From NCBI GenBank assembly GCA_037074705.1, contig CM073596.1:57440001-57504000 (forward strand): 64,000 nt of DNA, in the 5' to 3' direction. Of the stretch, positions 36,229 to 47,508 are shown piece by piece. Under the pieces are notes generated by a model, which saw nothing but the letters and a program-made list of their open reading frames with translations, searched no databases and was not told the DNA's origin. A program made the translations under genes and the position numbers. Position 1 is the stretch's first letter; each line of letters starts with the position of its first letter. Source of the stretch: Zhengitettix transpicula. Taxonomy: Eukaryota > Arthropoda > Insecta > Orthoptera > Tetrigidae.

Positions 36229-36857
36229 AATTACTAATAATCAGATCCTATGTTAATTCAATAAACGAATAAGAAAGATAGCCAATACAGACAAAAAAGG
36301 GTAATATAAATACCATAGTACCATACAACGTTTCTGAGATTCTTGTAAATTTCGTCAGGTGATAAGAAGAGCCCAGAGAAATACAACTGCACTGATCAGT
36401 TGACAACACTTAAAAGCGACGAAAACGCAACGGCAATGGGAGAGCCGAAGGGTTAGCGTAACAATAAGGGAAAACAGAAGGTTTAGCGTAATAATAAAAG
36501 GATCATAGCAATTATAGTGTCCGTTCATTAATAGCTGTGATGTTTGATTTTATGTGAAGAATCTCTGAAATGAGGCTGGAATTGTCTAAAATCTTAGCAA
36601 TCAAATGTATGTTTAGAATTGATGATATGTTTGGATACTACGGATTGTTAATCAATAGGAAGTTTGATATTAGCTATATGTTCTTTGATACGGGTATTAA
36701 GGGAACGTTTTGTTTGTCCTATGCAGCAGGAATTACCTGGCGAAAGGCACAAGGATCCCAGAAACGTTGCGTGGTATTTATATTACCCTTTTTTGTCTAT
36801 ATTGGCTATCTTTCTTATTCATTTATTGTATTAATATAGGTTCTGATTATTAGTATT
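36229..36857. mobile_element. Family B foldback, complete copy B8 with long terminal inverted repeats
   Basis: The left end ACTAATAATCAGATCCTATG... and the right end ...GGTTCTGATTATTAGT pair over more than 100 bases, including AATAAGAAAGATAGCC/GGCTATCTTTCTTATT and GGGTAATATAAATACC/GGTATTTATATTACCC. The interior (36400-36740) contains the module shared with B3 and B10, with a short internal tandem (GGTTAGCGTAACAATAA and GGTTTAGCGTAATAATAA), and an 89-codon plus frame at 36570-36839 that is not a known domain. The right core is CTGGCGA...GAAAC, with A6 changed to G. Confidence 0.85.
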
Positions 36858-39800
36858 AATAATTATTACCCTTTCTTATTCATTATTTTCAGGAGTAGGT
36901 TTTTTTCATTCTATGTTAATTTAGTTGAATTGGTATTGACTATCAACGGCAAAGAAAATGATTGCCAAAGTGATGTGATATTTGCTATTTATGTTCAAAG
37001 TCAATAAATAAAAATCTGAAACGAAGTTGCCAAGACTTGCTGTTTCTATTACCTAGGTTTAGATTTATTTGCTGAAACCAATAGTTCACTACTGAGGAAA
37101 TAGGACAAGCCAAAAACACCAAAAAAAATAATTAATAAGCTACAGATATAAATACGCTAGGGATAATACTTATAATATAAAATACACTAGTAATAGAAAT
37201 AAAGTGAAAAGATTTTTTAAGAAACTAAACTTCACAATTAATACTAATTTTCACATGTAACACTACACTATGTTACCATTACAAAAAGACTTGTATTTTT
37301 TTTACATATACCGGAGAACCGCCATTACGTAAAATACGAAGGTCACTCTAAAATTAAATATTTCGAACGTATTTTTGGAATAAGCATTTCAGTTATTATA
37401 TGATCTAGAGCTTTAAATTTCACTACACCCCATTAATTTTATATCACAACTACTTTTAACTGGCAAAAGTAATGAGACAGAAAATTTGAATATCCTCAAA
37501 TATATTAAATGTTTAGAGGAAATGAATATTTTGTCGCGTCTTTCGGAGCACATGGACTCTACAGATCAATATTTTAATGCTGAGTGTCCGTCGTTTAAAT
37601 GGATTAAAAAGATAGTCTTTTAGGTGTACTAAGCCATTAATATTTCTAATAAAAAAAAATCTCCTTACACTGCAATGTTAAAAATACAGTTACTTTTATC
37701 AGCACGATGTCTTTAGTTTTTCGACAACAATCCCACGTCCTCCATGAATTGATTTACTGGCGCCCTTTCCCCCAATTTTCGCCGGTCGCCTTGGGATTCG
37801 TTGCCAAGGTTTTGCTTTCCGGAAATGGGCTCCAACGTTCTCCGCTTCCTAGCAGCCTTAGACGTAAACAACTACGACGCCTGGATCGTGATGTTTTCTT
37901 AGGTAAACCAATTACTCTTTCTCGCGAAATCCAGTTTTCAAATCGAAAAACAACTACTTTGATTAATTGTTTACGACAAGTCTGTGTATACGAACCTTCC
38001 AATCCCAAACACGCGACATTACAAATATACATTACCAAAATTTTCGTTGATTGCATATTAGACTATATTTCGTTTATGAACAAAAATATTAGTTATTAAG
38101 AAGGAATTTTTTTTCTATTAGCATTGTGAGATTTTGATATTTTACTGCTCCTAAACATTGATATACGGTAAAGCAGTTAAAGAATTGAGTCAAAACTATT
38201 ATGAAAGGAACAGAAATGATTATAATTTCATTCCTAAAAGGTTACATTGAGAACGACCAACGAATAAAATAGACATTGGTGTTCAAATTTTACGATATAA
38301 ATGAAAGAGAAGAACTGATTTGATTAAGGGTTGAGACAGCTGCACTCTGGTAAATTTCCGCTCCCATTTTTAACGACAGCTCTTTTTCAATAAGAGGAAC
38401 ACGCGTTGGGAGGCTCCTTCAAAATCGATTTAGTATTCACCCCCCTTTCAGAGGGAAGTCACCGTAGTTACGACTTCCGCCCAATATTACAGATCTGGCC
38501 ACAAAAAAAAAATACGTTGCCTCGGTGACCAAAGGGTTAGTTAAAGAGTCGCAAGGGAAATAATATTGACTCAATCAATTTGCAATATTATGAAGCTTTG
38601 AAGTGACTAAAAAATTCATACCATCTTTATATAAGTTTTATTTTGAACTTTTGACGTTTTCGCGAACATATTTCGTGAAATTGAACAAATAATTGATGCG
38701 TTATGTTGGATCCAAAAATTCTGAATATCACTAATGAATAAAAAAATATAAATAAATTTGCTGTAGAGTGACTTACGGATCATGACTCTTAAGGACTTCC
38801 TAAACGTCAAGCTCAAAATCTCAGAAACAATTCACACGATCCTCTGACCATGAATTATTTCAATCCGTCTGCCCTGACAACAATCTTTCTTCAGTGGGAA
38901 ACGAAATGTCTTTCCTGTTAACTGTTAATGAGACCCTAGTCCGCGTAGAACATTGCCGTCTTTGTGTGTTGATCTACTTTTTTTTTTTTGCAGCATGTCC
39001 AGTTCGCAAACAGCTGTGTTGTTGTCTATAGCTGCGCACAAACCTAAGCACCTGCTTGATTGTGCAGCACCTGCACGACTTCGAACTTTTAAGAGATAAA
39101 CGGGCCAGAACGAGGGAAGAGCTTTGCTGGATTAAAAGGAAAGGCCACTCGAAAAACGTGACGTCTGTAGGCGACCTTCTTCCTCGGTGACTCGTTCCTC
39201 GTTATAAACATAAAAAATATTGAAGTCACAAAAAAAATAACATGTTCATCTAAAACAAGAATATAGCATATAGTTTTTTTACAGAAACAGAATATACGTA
39301 GAGAAAAATAAATGAAATGGAAACTGAAACCACTATATATCAAGTGAAGGAAGTAATACACACACAAAAAAATTGTGGAAGAAAAGAAAATTAGGACTTG
39401 ATTAAATCGTAGAGTGTCATTCAAAAAAAACAACAAATTTATAGTTATAGGTAGAAAACTGGGAGAAAACATGGAGAAAACTGGAAACACGAGGAGTAAG
39501 ACAAATAATCCATAATTAAGTTAGCCTGTCCGAGAACGTAAGTGGTTAGATTAGCAGAATGGAAGACATTATATGAGGATTAATAGGGTTATAGTAATCT
39601 AGAGAGTCTATCAGGAGTCGACGATAAATTTATCTGTTTTAAAATATAATTTGATTATTAAGAATTTTAATTATTAGATAATAATAATAACAACCGTTTT
39701 AATATGTATGAATCCTAGCATCTAAAGCCGCATGTCATATCAAGAGCCGCCATAGGAAGAATTTGGAAGGACAAATCAATTTTCAAACGTGATGTTATAC

Positions 39801-40753
39801 CAAATATTGGATTTGTAAATATATTCGTAAAAACAATACGTAAAATTAACCCATATCACCGAATTATTATTTTTTTAGCTTTCCCTAGCTTTTACTTGTT
39901 CGGAGCAAGATTTAGTCACTTAAATTATTTTTTTTAAAAAAAAATAGAAATAAAATTAACTGGGTAATTTAGGATCACTATTGAATAATTTTACACATAA
40001 TATAATAAGTATTATGGAAAAGCATCAGGTTTAAATTTTTTATTAAAAGTATTATCATTATAATATTATGATATTACACCATATATTTATGTTACCGGAT
40101 TGGATTTCAATTGCTACGAGAAAAGTGACCGCATTTATGAATTATAATGAACAAATTAGGGAAACTACTGAATAAAAGAAGTTGACAAGGGTTGACGCTT
40201 TAGCTGAAGTGAGATGGAGGCAATGATCTGCGTCGCCTAGCAACACGGCTTGCGATTGTTGTGCTAAGCGAGACCAGGCTTTGTGTTTTATCATCTCTGC
40301 GCATCGAGCGACTGTTTTTCGTCTGGCGAAAGGTGTGTTGTCCTTCGACTTCAGGCACTCCTTTACCTTTTGGCATTCGCGCCACCTGCACACCTCATAC
40401 ACTTCAACAAAAGATATTAGCAAGTTCAAAAAGTTAACTGAACGTTGAAATAAAAAAGTAAAGTTTCTAGATATTATTCTCCGTTTGAGAATTCATTAAC
40501 ACGGAATTGAACATGCGGAGACATTTATTTATTTAAATAAAAATCGAGAGAAATAAATATAGATAATTCAGGTGTACTGAAAAGTATGAATGACCGACAT
40601 TAACAGTCACTGAATCCAAATTTCATTAACATGGACGAGTGCGACCCTCTGAATTTAACTGAATACTGAATTAAAAAACCAAACATTACAACCGCAAATA
40701 ATAAGACGTAAGTTTATGGTAAAAACTGAGCATAACAAATCCTTAAGGGTAAA
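36858..40753. other. AT-rich region, no supported gene
   Basis: The frame at 37707-38099 (130 codons, plus) overlaps a 100-codon minus frame in a GC-richer patch; neither has a recognisable domain. The 133-codon minus frame at 39089-39490 is low-complexity, mostly hydrophobic residues encoded by an A-rich strand. No repeat copies. Confidence 0.45.
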
Positions 40754-40765
40754 TTGTAGTAGTCG

Positions 40766-41284
40766 TTTTTTTAGGGTAACAGGCTACATGAGGGTAACCC
40801 ACATGGTGGCAACTCCCCTTTAATAGCATAGGAAGGGATTTGAAAGGGGGGATGCGGAAGGGTAGAGGAAGGTAGCCAAAGGTTAACTAGGGCCCCCGAG
40901 CTATTGTTTAAGGATCCTACCCGCAATTCGCCTAAAAGTAATGCAGGGAATACCATAGAAAAACCTGCATCAGGTAGGTCGGGCATTGGGTACTTATCCC
41001 ACGCCCTTCCGATACCGGGAGAAGAATTGACTGTGGGGACGCAGCATTCCATTATCCGTACCTCGACCAGTTTAGGAGGCAGCTGGCCGAGTATTCCAAT
41101 GGGAACAGCGAACAACTCTTACCGTATGCCCAAGGTCTGTGACCCCGGAACATACACCTCTCATAACAGGCCGAGGTGCCTCGACTTGTGGGAACCTTAG
41201 TTCAAAAACGGAGAGGATAAGGCAGCCCCAAAGGTAGCCCCTTCGTGTGTCTCCTACAAGGTTCTGCCTGCGAGGGGATATTCT
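40766..41284 (-). mobile_element. Family A retroposon, copy A5, essentially full length
   Basis: The 12-bp duplication TTGTAGTAGTCG at 40754-40765 and 41285-41296 brackets it. The T run at 40766-40771 is the A-tail of the minus-strand sense copy. The 3' end is of the GTAACAGGCTACATG subfamily. The body is complete up to the 5' motif GGTTCTGCCTGCGAGGGGAT, which is half of the hairpin unit repeated in A8 and A9. A 114-codon minus frame crosses it, but an equally long antisense frame exists. Confidence 0.92.
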
Positions 41285-41296
41285 TTGTAGTAGTCG

Positions 41297-42160
41297 GATT
41301 TAATAATCTACAAAACAAAGAACTGTTACAACGCGCCACAGAGAGAAGAGTATAAGTCAAAACTAGTGATTGTTTCCTTGGCTGGGAAGGGTTTGTCAAA
41401 AAAAATATGGTTAACTCCATAAAGTCAGCAATAATTGATAGGGCTCACAAGAAGACATCTTGGAATAATTTTGAACACGCCAGTTCAAATTAAAGGCCAA
41501 TAGTGGCAACTGAAATTTTGTCTTTTTATTTTTTGTGAAGAATATGAGCAGCATATTTGTATTAATAAGAGAGAATACTAATAACCTGAGGTTTCTGGTA
41601 AAGTCAGAGAAGATTGGAAACCACTTAAATGTTTAAAATGTATGGTCAAGAGGAACACGACTGTAATTTGTGGTCCATTTTCTGGAAACTGAAATTCCAA
41701 GCGACATTAGAGACCGTTCAAATTCCATTGATTCTTTCTTTACGACGGTTCTTCGCCAATGAGGGTCTTCTGCTCTTGTGGTATGAGCACCTAGCACACT
41801 TATGCAAGTATTGAATAATAATATGGCAGGTGGTTATAGCTGTTTGGTATTCGGTCTGGAGACGCACAAAGACGCAACTTCCTCTGTTATGTAAGCAACA
41901 GCGGTGTTATGGAACAAACAAGTGAGCAATGCAAGGTTGCAACAATAATGAGAATATTAAAAAGGTGTGGAGGTGACCTTGGCCTTCATCAGCAAGCATA
42001 TCGCAAACCACGAGGATGACAACGGAATGCGACAAAATCTCTTTGTCAATACAAATGTAAGTTGAGGTTCTAGGTGGAATCGTAACCAGAAAAAGGGGTT
42101 TGAAATAACCCTTCAAGGAGAAAGATGAAGACGTATTAGATATTTAGCCACCGTAAGGTA
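41297..42160. other. Unique region, nothing supported
   Basis: Short frames only and no repeats recognised. Confidence 0.5.
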
Positions 42161-42178
42161 AGAGAAATAACAGAAATA

Positions 42179-42426
42179 GAAGAAGAAGAAGGTGTAGACA
42201 GGCTACGTATAGTGGCAACTCCCCTCTTATAGCATAGGAAAGGGTGTGAAAGGCGGGTTGCGGAAAGGTAGAGCAAGGTAACCAAGGGATAACTAGGGTC
42301 CCCGGACTATGGTTTAAGGATCCTACCCGGCAATTCACCTCAAAGTGATGCACGGAAAACCCTAGAAAAACCTGCATCAGGTAGGTCGGGCATTTAGTAC
42401 TTGTCCCACGCCCTTCCAATGGCGGG
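42179..42426 (-). mobile_element. Family A retroposon, copy A6, 18-bp target duplication
   Basis: The perfect duplication AGAGAAATAACAGAAATA lies at 42161-42178 and 42427-42444. The sense tail is CTT repeats (GAAGAAGAAG on plus) instead of A. The 3' subfamily is GGTGTAGACAGGCTACG. The 5' half is truncated after CCCTTCCAATGGCGGG. Confidence 0.92.
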
Positions 42427-42444
42427 AGAGAAATAACAGAAATA

Positions 42445-44670
42445 ACGAATACATATTATACGAATAATTTCAACAGAAAAACTGTGCGATACTATTGACC
42501 ATGATGAATGAGTACTTATCGGTCTATTTAAATATAATGGAAGAACCGAAAAGTGCCTTATCTTACATAAAAACGTGTCGAAATTACATCCAAAAGCAAT
42601 ATGAAGGTAAATGCAAACTCCATACCTGGAGGAAATAAAACTTTAGACACCATTCTGACGCAGAGGATTAGCAACACTTATTTTTTTGTTTCGTCGTAAC
42701 TTGGAGTTTCCACCGATCAGCCGACACTTCACCTGCACTTGAAGCAAGAGGAAATGTCATGTATTTAGAATGACGAAGTTATACCTTCTTGGATACCTTT
42801 TTAGCCATCCTACCTGCAAGAAGAGCCAATCAGGTATTCGCTCATGAATCAGCAGATCATACGGACGATGACGTAGAACACTGGCGACCTAAGATCAGAA
42901 GAACCTCAGCCATTACGTACGTCAAGCCAAGACTGAAGACTGTGTTTTTGAAGCTGCAACGCCGCTTAACATCTTTCTTCAAAATTCGTTCTCATCAATT
43001 CTCATGATTCTTCAGTCAAATTTTCACTTATTTTTCTGAACCAAGTTTTTTTCTCCAGTAGGTTAATCCAAGTACAACTTCCTAATGCCTGCCTGGCATC
43101 CGGCCGAATAAAGGGGAAATGTACATTTATATTCAAACGGTTATTTACGTGTGCAGTTTCATTTTAAGGGTTAAATAAACTAAATTTAGGATTAGTAACA
43201 ATCGACGAAGCTGGTGCAGCTAAGGATTTCTAGGAACTCAGACCTGCGGAACGAGGTAACTGCTGTGGCGCCCAACAGTAGTCAGGACATTTCTTCTACT
43301 TATTTACCAAGTCCCAACAGCGTTGACAAGTTAATTTACGTGCAATTAATAAGAAGTAAAATATGAAATATTGCCATGGTCGCCACTATTCAGGCTATAT
43401 TACTTCATGTAATTTTATTGATTACTATGCAAGTCGTAGAAAAACTCCCAGATTTTGGACTAAAAGAAACACTAATTCAAATAAATTATTGGCCATTCAT
43501 TAGCAGTCAAAATTTATCGGAAATCCTGCGAGGAGAATTAATCACAGCCTAAGCCAAAAAGGAAGTTTAAGCATAAACAGAGAAGCGACAAACACGCTAA
43601 TTAACATTAAAGTACGTCATAATTCCCTAAAACGCATTGCAGTTGGACTGGTAAACGTCCAAGACTCTACTGGAATGTCCGTGGATCACAGGTTAAGTGC
43701 ACCTATGTTCTACGCTAATGCACCACCACCTCTGCGGATAATTGCAGAGTCAGGCAAAAAAGGTCAACGCCACCAATACGTGTTCTTTCATGACATCCCA
43801 AGCCGATACAAAATGGCAGGCTCATACAACTCCATTGATACTTGTAAAAAAAATAATAATAAACAGTTGACTTGTTTACCTATCGTCAATTCGGCTTCGA
43901 CTGTCAAGACCGTCAGTCAATTGTGGAAAGAAAAAAATAACATGATTGTAAAAAAATAAAAATTACTCCAATTTACACACTCATACGTTGTTACTTTCAC
44001 ATAAAATTACTGCGTATTGTAACAATACATACAAATAAAAACCAGAAACGTAATCAATTATTCATTAAATCTTCATGAGCTTTCGGGAAAAAATAGTGCA
44101 ATAAACAAACAAAAATTTTCAGGTTAGTAATTGGCACTAGTGTTGATGTGTTCTTCGATTTACGCTTGATTTCGGGTGGCTGTTTCCATAATGGGAAATT
44201 TGCAACTACAAATTTTTTTATAAGTCGTTTGAATATTCAACGAGGTTTATGGAGGCACTAACAATGTGCTGAATTCTCCAGAATATATAATGAGTAAAAA
44301 TGTTCGAGAATGGTTCGCGTTTATATTTGTATGGATTGTTAGTTCAGTCTTTATACACTACAGTTATATTTGATTACCACAACTAAGTGGCTTAATTTGA
44401 TGTTTCCTTGCGTCAGTTCTGGGATACAACAAAGCTAGTACCATTGACAAAAGCTACTACATTTCTGAAGTATCAACTGAATAAAAGAAACGCACGTACC
44501 TGTTCGTTGAAGGTTCCCAGAGCAGGAAGCTGAAACACAGAGAAAACAAAGATTAAAACCAAAATTCGAAATCTAAAGTCTCTGTAAGAGGAAACATAAT
44601 TTCTATAAAAAAAATAACATCAATCTTATTTTATATTAAATTACATCCAAAATTGAATTTTTTATTTTAA
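42445..44670. other. Unique region with a possible degenerate LTR junction
   Basis: TGGCGCCCAAC at 43266-43276 matches the first 11 bases of the tRNA-Lys primer-binding site seen at 3382. The bases after it (AGTAGTCAGG) do not match. AATAAA-type signals lie about 150 bases upstream. No LTR pair or gag/pol frame is visible. Confidence 0.3.
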
Positions 44671-45150
44671 AAGAGAGGCGTATACAGGCTATGTATAGGG
44701 TAATCCGCATAGTGGCAACTCCCCTCGTATAGCATAGGAAAAGGAGTTAAAGGGGGGATGCGGAAGGTAGAGCAAGGTAGCCAAGGATTAACTAGGGTCC
44801 CCGGGCTATGGTTTAAGGATCCTACCCGGCATTCGCCCAAAAGTAGTGCAGGAAAAAACAAGAAAACCCTGTATCAGGTAGGTCGGGCATTTTGTACTTG
44901 TCCCACGCTCTTCCCTGGATGGCGGGAGAGGTGGTTTGCTGTGGGGTCGCAGCTTTCCCCTCGCCGTGCCTTGACCAGTTTAGGAGGCAGCTGGCCGACT
45001 ATTCCGATAGTAATAGCGGACAACTCTTACCGTATGCGATCCTGGAACATACAGCTCTCAAAAAAGGCCGAGGTGCCTCGGCATCTGGGAACCTTAGTTT
45101 AATAAACCAGAGAGATGTGAAGGCATCCCCAAAGGTTGCATCCTCCAGAG
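44671..45150 (-). mobile_element. Family A retroposon, copy A7
   Basis: Sense minus. Starts GGCGTATACAGGCTATG and runs through GGTTTAAGGATCCTACCCGG, TTGTACTTGTCCCACGCTC, GGAGGCAGCTGGCCGACTAT, GGCCGAGGTGCCTCGGC and GGCATCCCCAAAGGTTGC. A block around CCCAAGGTCTGCGACC is deleted. Target duplication unclear. Confidence 0.85.
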
Positions 45151-45739
45151 AATAATTTATTAAAGAAAATAAAAATAACTGCAACAAATTAATTGATCCT
45201 ACAAGTTGTGTTTTTAAATTATACAAGAAAATAATTAAAAACTTGTGGTGTTGTGATTTAAATTTACGTAATAAATCACTATTATTATATTTTGATGAGT
45301 TTAATTGACCATCTGTTTCTAATTAATGTATAACTAGTTCTCGGGTTTGCCCACGGATCAATAAAGAATTCAAAAACAACGTTTGTTTAATTTAAGTAAA
45401 TTATTGCGGACAAAATATAAAAAAATCTAAGAAACATTAGAATACAAGATGAACAAATCTAAAAATTGTATAATGAATCAGGTCCGAAATAAGTGAAGGC
45501 TAGATATCGATAATCGATGTATGGAACAAAGATACAAAATGTTCTAGAAAATTCAATGCAATATTATCTGAATAATATTTTAGTAGTTTATATGAAGAAT
45601 ATTATTTTTTAGAGGAAATAAGGATAATATTGTAAAATAGATATAAAGAATTGAGTAAAATCAAACATGCATGCTTTTACAGATGAATATGGCCATTGTA
45701 AAGTCGAAAGTTACCATTTATAAAATATGACGTTTTAAA
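45151..45739. other. AT-rich, nothing supported
   Basis: No frame, repeat or RNA gene recognised. Confidence 0.5.
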
Positions 45740-45920
45740 ATGAAAAAAAATTACGTCTGATTGAAAATAAAGATCCCTTTCCTCGGGTGCGAAGAGCGAC
45801 ACGAAAGCTTTTGAGTTTTGTCAACTGATGAGTGCAGTTGTGTCGCTCTAGGCTGTTCTTCGCACCTGAGGAAAGGCACAAGAATCCCAGAAACGTTGAT
45901 GGCTATTTTTCTTATTCAAG
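45740..45920 (+). mobile_element. Family B copy B9
   Basis: The left flank ATTACGTCTGATTGAAAAT and a short left-arm remnant (CCTCGGGTGCGAAGAGCGAC) are followed by the right arm: GTCAACTGATGAGTGCAG, core CTGAGGA...GAAAC at 45866-45894, and the outer end GGCTATTTTTCTTATTC. The TGGTATTTATATTA block is deleted. Confidence 0.8.
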
Positions 45921-46935
45921 TAATCTCGATTAATAGAATTTGGCCTAAATTTTGGACCAACAAAATATTCACTATATGCCATATACCCCATGATGGTATG
46001 TGTTACCTCGTTTCAGGTGAAATCTCGGGAAAAACTTGAAGGTTGACATTGGTCAACCAGATCCCATACATCAAACTGTTGTTGCTACTTTTTCTGCTGA
46101 TTAACCTCATATTAAAGGAAAAAAGTTCACAATATTAAAATTATTAAATCTGTTCAGAATGTGTTCGGGTTGAGGGTGATCGACCCACGTACTTCCGCGG
46201 AGAGTTTTTGTTGAATGGAAGACGCGTACAACCAGTGGTCAGACAGAAGCCCCCTGGCGGAGAAACGCGTCGCAATAATTTAAGGGCAATCTGCAGAAGA
46301 AGTGACGAGGCAATTTGACCCGGGCGAAACTGGTCTAGCGCATCAGAAAATCTGAAAAGCAAATTACTCTGCGAGACAAATCGCCCCACATAGAAGCAGG
46401 TTCCTCGAGTGTCCCGCTTCGCGACCCCGATCTAACTTTCTAGGAAGGGTTTAAAATAATTAAAAGTAAAAAATTGGCGAATCAGTTTTCCAGAAAGTGA
46501 AATCATTCGGGATAAATTTTATTGTAGAGAAAGTAGAATTTGGTCGATGGTCCATGTGAAAGGCACGTTCATGACTACTCGTACTTGCATCATTTGATAA
46601 TTAACTCGTATTTTTTTTAAAATATACAATTAAGAATAAATTTCACCACAAGTCTCTCACTGCCTCTTTTAGTAATTCCAATAAAATCCAGTATGCAGTC
46701 TAACAGTCGAAACACTTTCATATTTTACCATCTTTCCATCTTTATTATCTTAAACGACTTCAGATAAGTAATTTTTATAATATAAATACTAAATAAATCC
46801 GCCTTATTTTATAACATTGCTTATTATTTCTCGCTTAATTTTTTTCACCAGGTAGTAAGTTGTTTCTCTCAACGTCAAGAACGAAACCAATATTAATAAT
46901 TATTTTCCGAATAGTGATCATGTAACCAGAGAAAG
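45921..46935. other. Unique region, GC-richer patch at 46140-46440
   Basis: An 81-codon minus frame (46144-46389) covers the patch without a recognisable domain. The rest is AT-rich. Confidence 0.45.
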
Positions 46936-47508
46936 GTCTGCGAGGGATATTCTCTCGCAAGCAATACCTGCGGGGGATGTTCTTTCGCAGGCAGAACCTT
47001 GTAGGAGAGATACGAAGGTGTTACCTTTGGGGATGCCTTTACCTCTCCGTTTTTGAACTAAGGTTCCCACAAGCCGAGGCACCTCGGCCTGTTCTGTGAG
47101 GTGTATGTTCCGGGGTCACAGACCTTGGGCATACGGTAAGAGTTGTTCGCTATTCCCATTGGAATAGTCGACCAGTTGCCTCCTAAACTGGTAGAGATAC
47201 GGAGAAGGGAATGCAGCGTCCCCACAGCAAACTCCTCACCCGCAATCGGAAGGGCGTGGGACAAGTACCCAATGCCCGACCCACCTGATGCAGGTTTTTC
47301 TAGGGTTTCCTTGCATTACTTTTAGGCGAATGCCGGGTAGGATCCTTAAACTATAGCCCGGGGCCCCTAGTTAACCATTGGCTACTTTCCTCTACCCTTT
47401 CGCATCCCCCCTTTCAAACCCATTCCTGTGTTATTAAAGGGCAGTTACCCTTATGTGGATTACCCTCATGGCAGCCTGTTACCCCCCCCCCCCCACAAAA
47501 AAAAAAAA
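46936..47508 (+). mobile_element. Family A retroposon, copy A8, longest 5' end
   Basis: Sense plus. The 5' end has two tandem hairpin units (46937-46961 and 46967-46991). Then come GGTTACC-like GTTACCTTTGGGGATGCC, the perfect stem GCCGAGG-CA-CCTCGGC (47073-47088), CTATTCC-CATT-GGAATAG (47150-47167), the body, and GTAGCCTGTT-like GCAGCCTGTTA. The 3' end has a run of about 13 C and then about 12 A (47497-47508). No clear target duplication. Confidence 0.9.
46937..46991 (+). repeat. Tandem hairpin units at the family A 5' end
   Basis: Two units of the form CTGCGAGGGATATTCTCTCGCAAG, each an inverted repeat (CTGCGAG/CTCGCAG), about 30 bases apart. The same array occurs at 49793-49848. Confidence 0.85.

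Noticed and set aside
37707..38099. 130-codon plus frame
   Set aside because: No recognisable domain, overlapped by a 100-codon minus frame in the same GC-richer patch; chance is the simpler explanation.
39089..39490. 133-codon minus frame rich in hydrophobic residues
   Set aside because: It arises from an A-rich plus strand read in reverse, giving long Phe/Ile/Leu runs. No domain or start context.
40975..41000. Resemblance of the family A antisense strand to 5S rRNA (GGTCGGGC followed by GTACTTG)
   Set aside because: The match is short, has a different spacing from 5S, and lies on the strand opposite to the A-tail, so a 5S-derived SINE head is not supported.
40771..41115. Shared open frame in family A copies (peptide containing GQLPPKL and DLPDAGFSR)
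   Set aside because: The frame recurs because the DNA repeats recur. An antisense frame of similar length is also open, the copies break at different places, and no domain is seen, so I do not call a protein.
46937..46991. Hairpin repeats as a CRISPR array
   Set aside because: Only two units, no unique spacers, part of a eukaryotic retroposon end.
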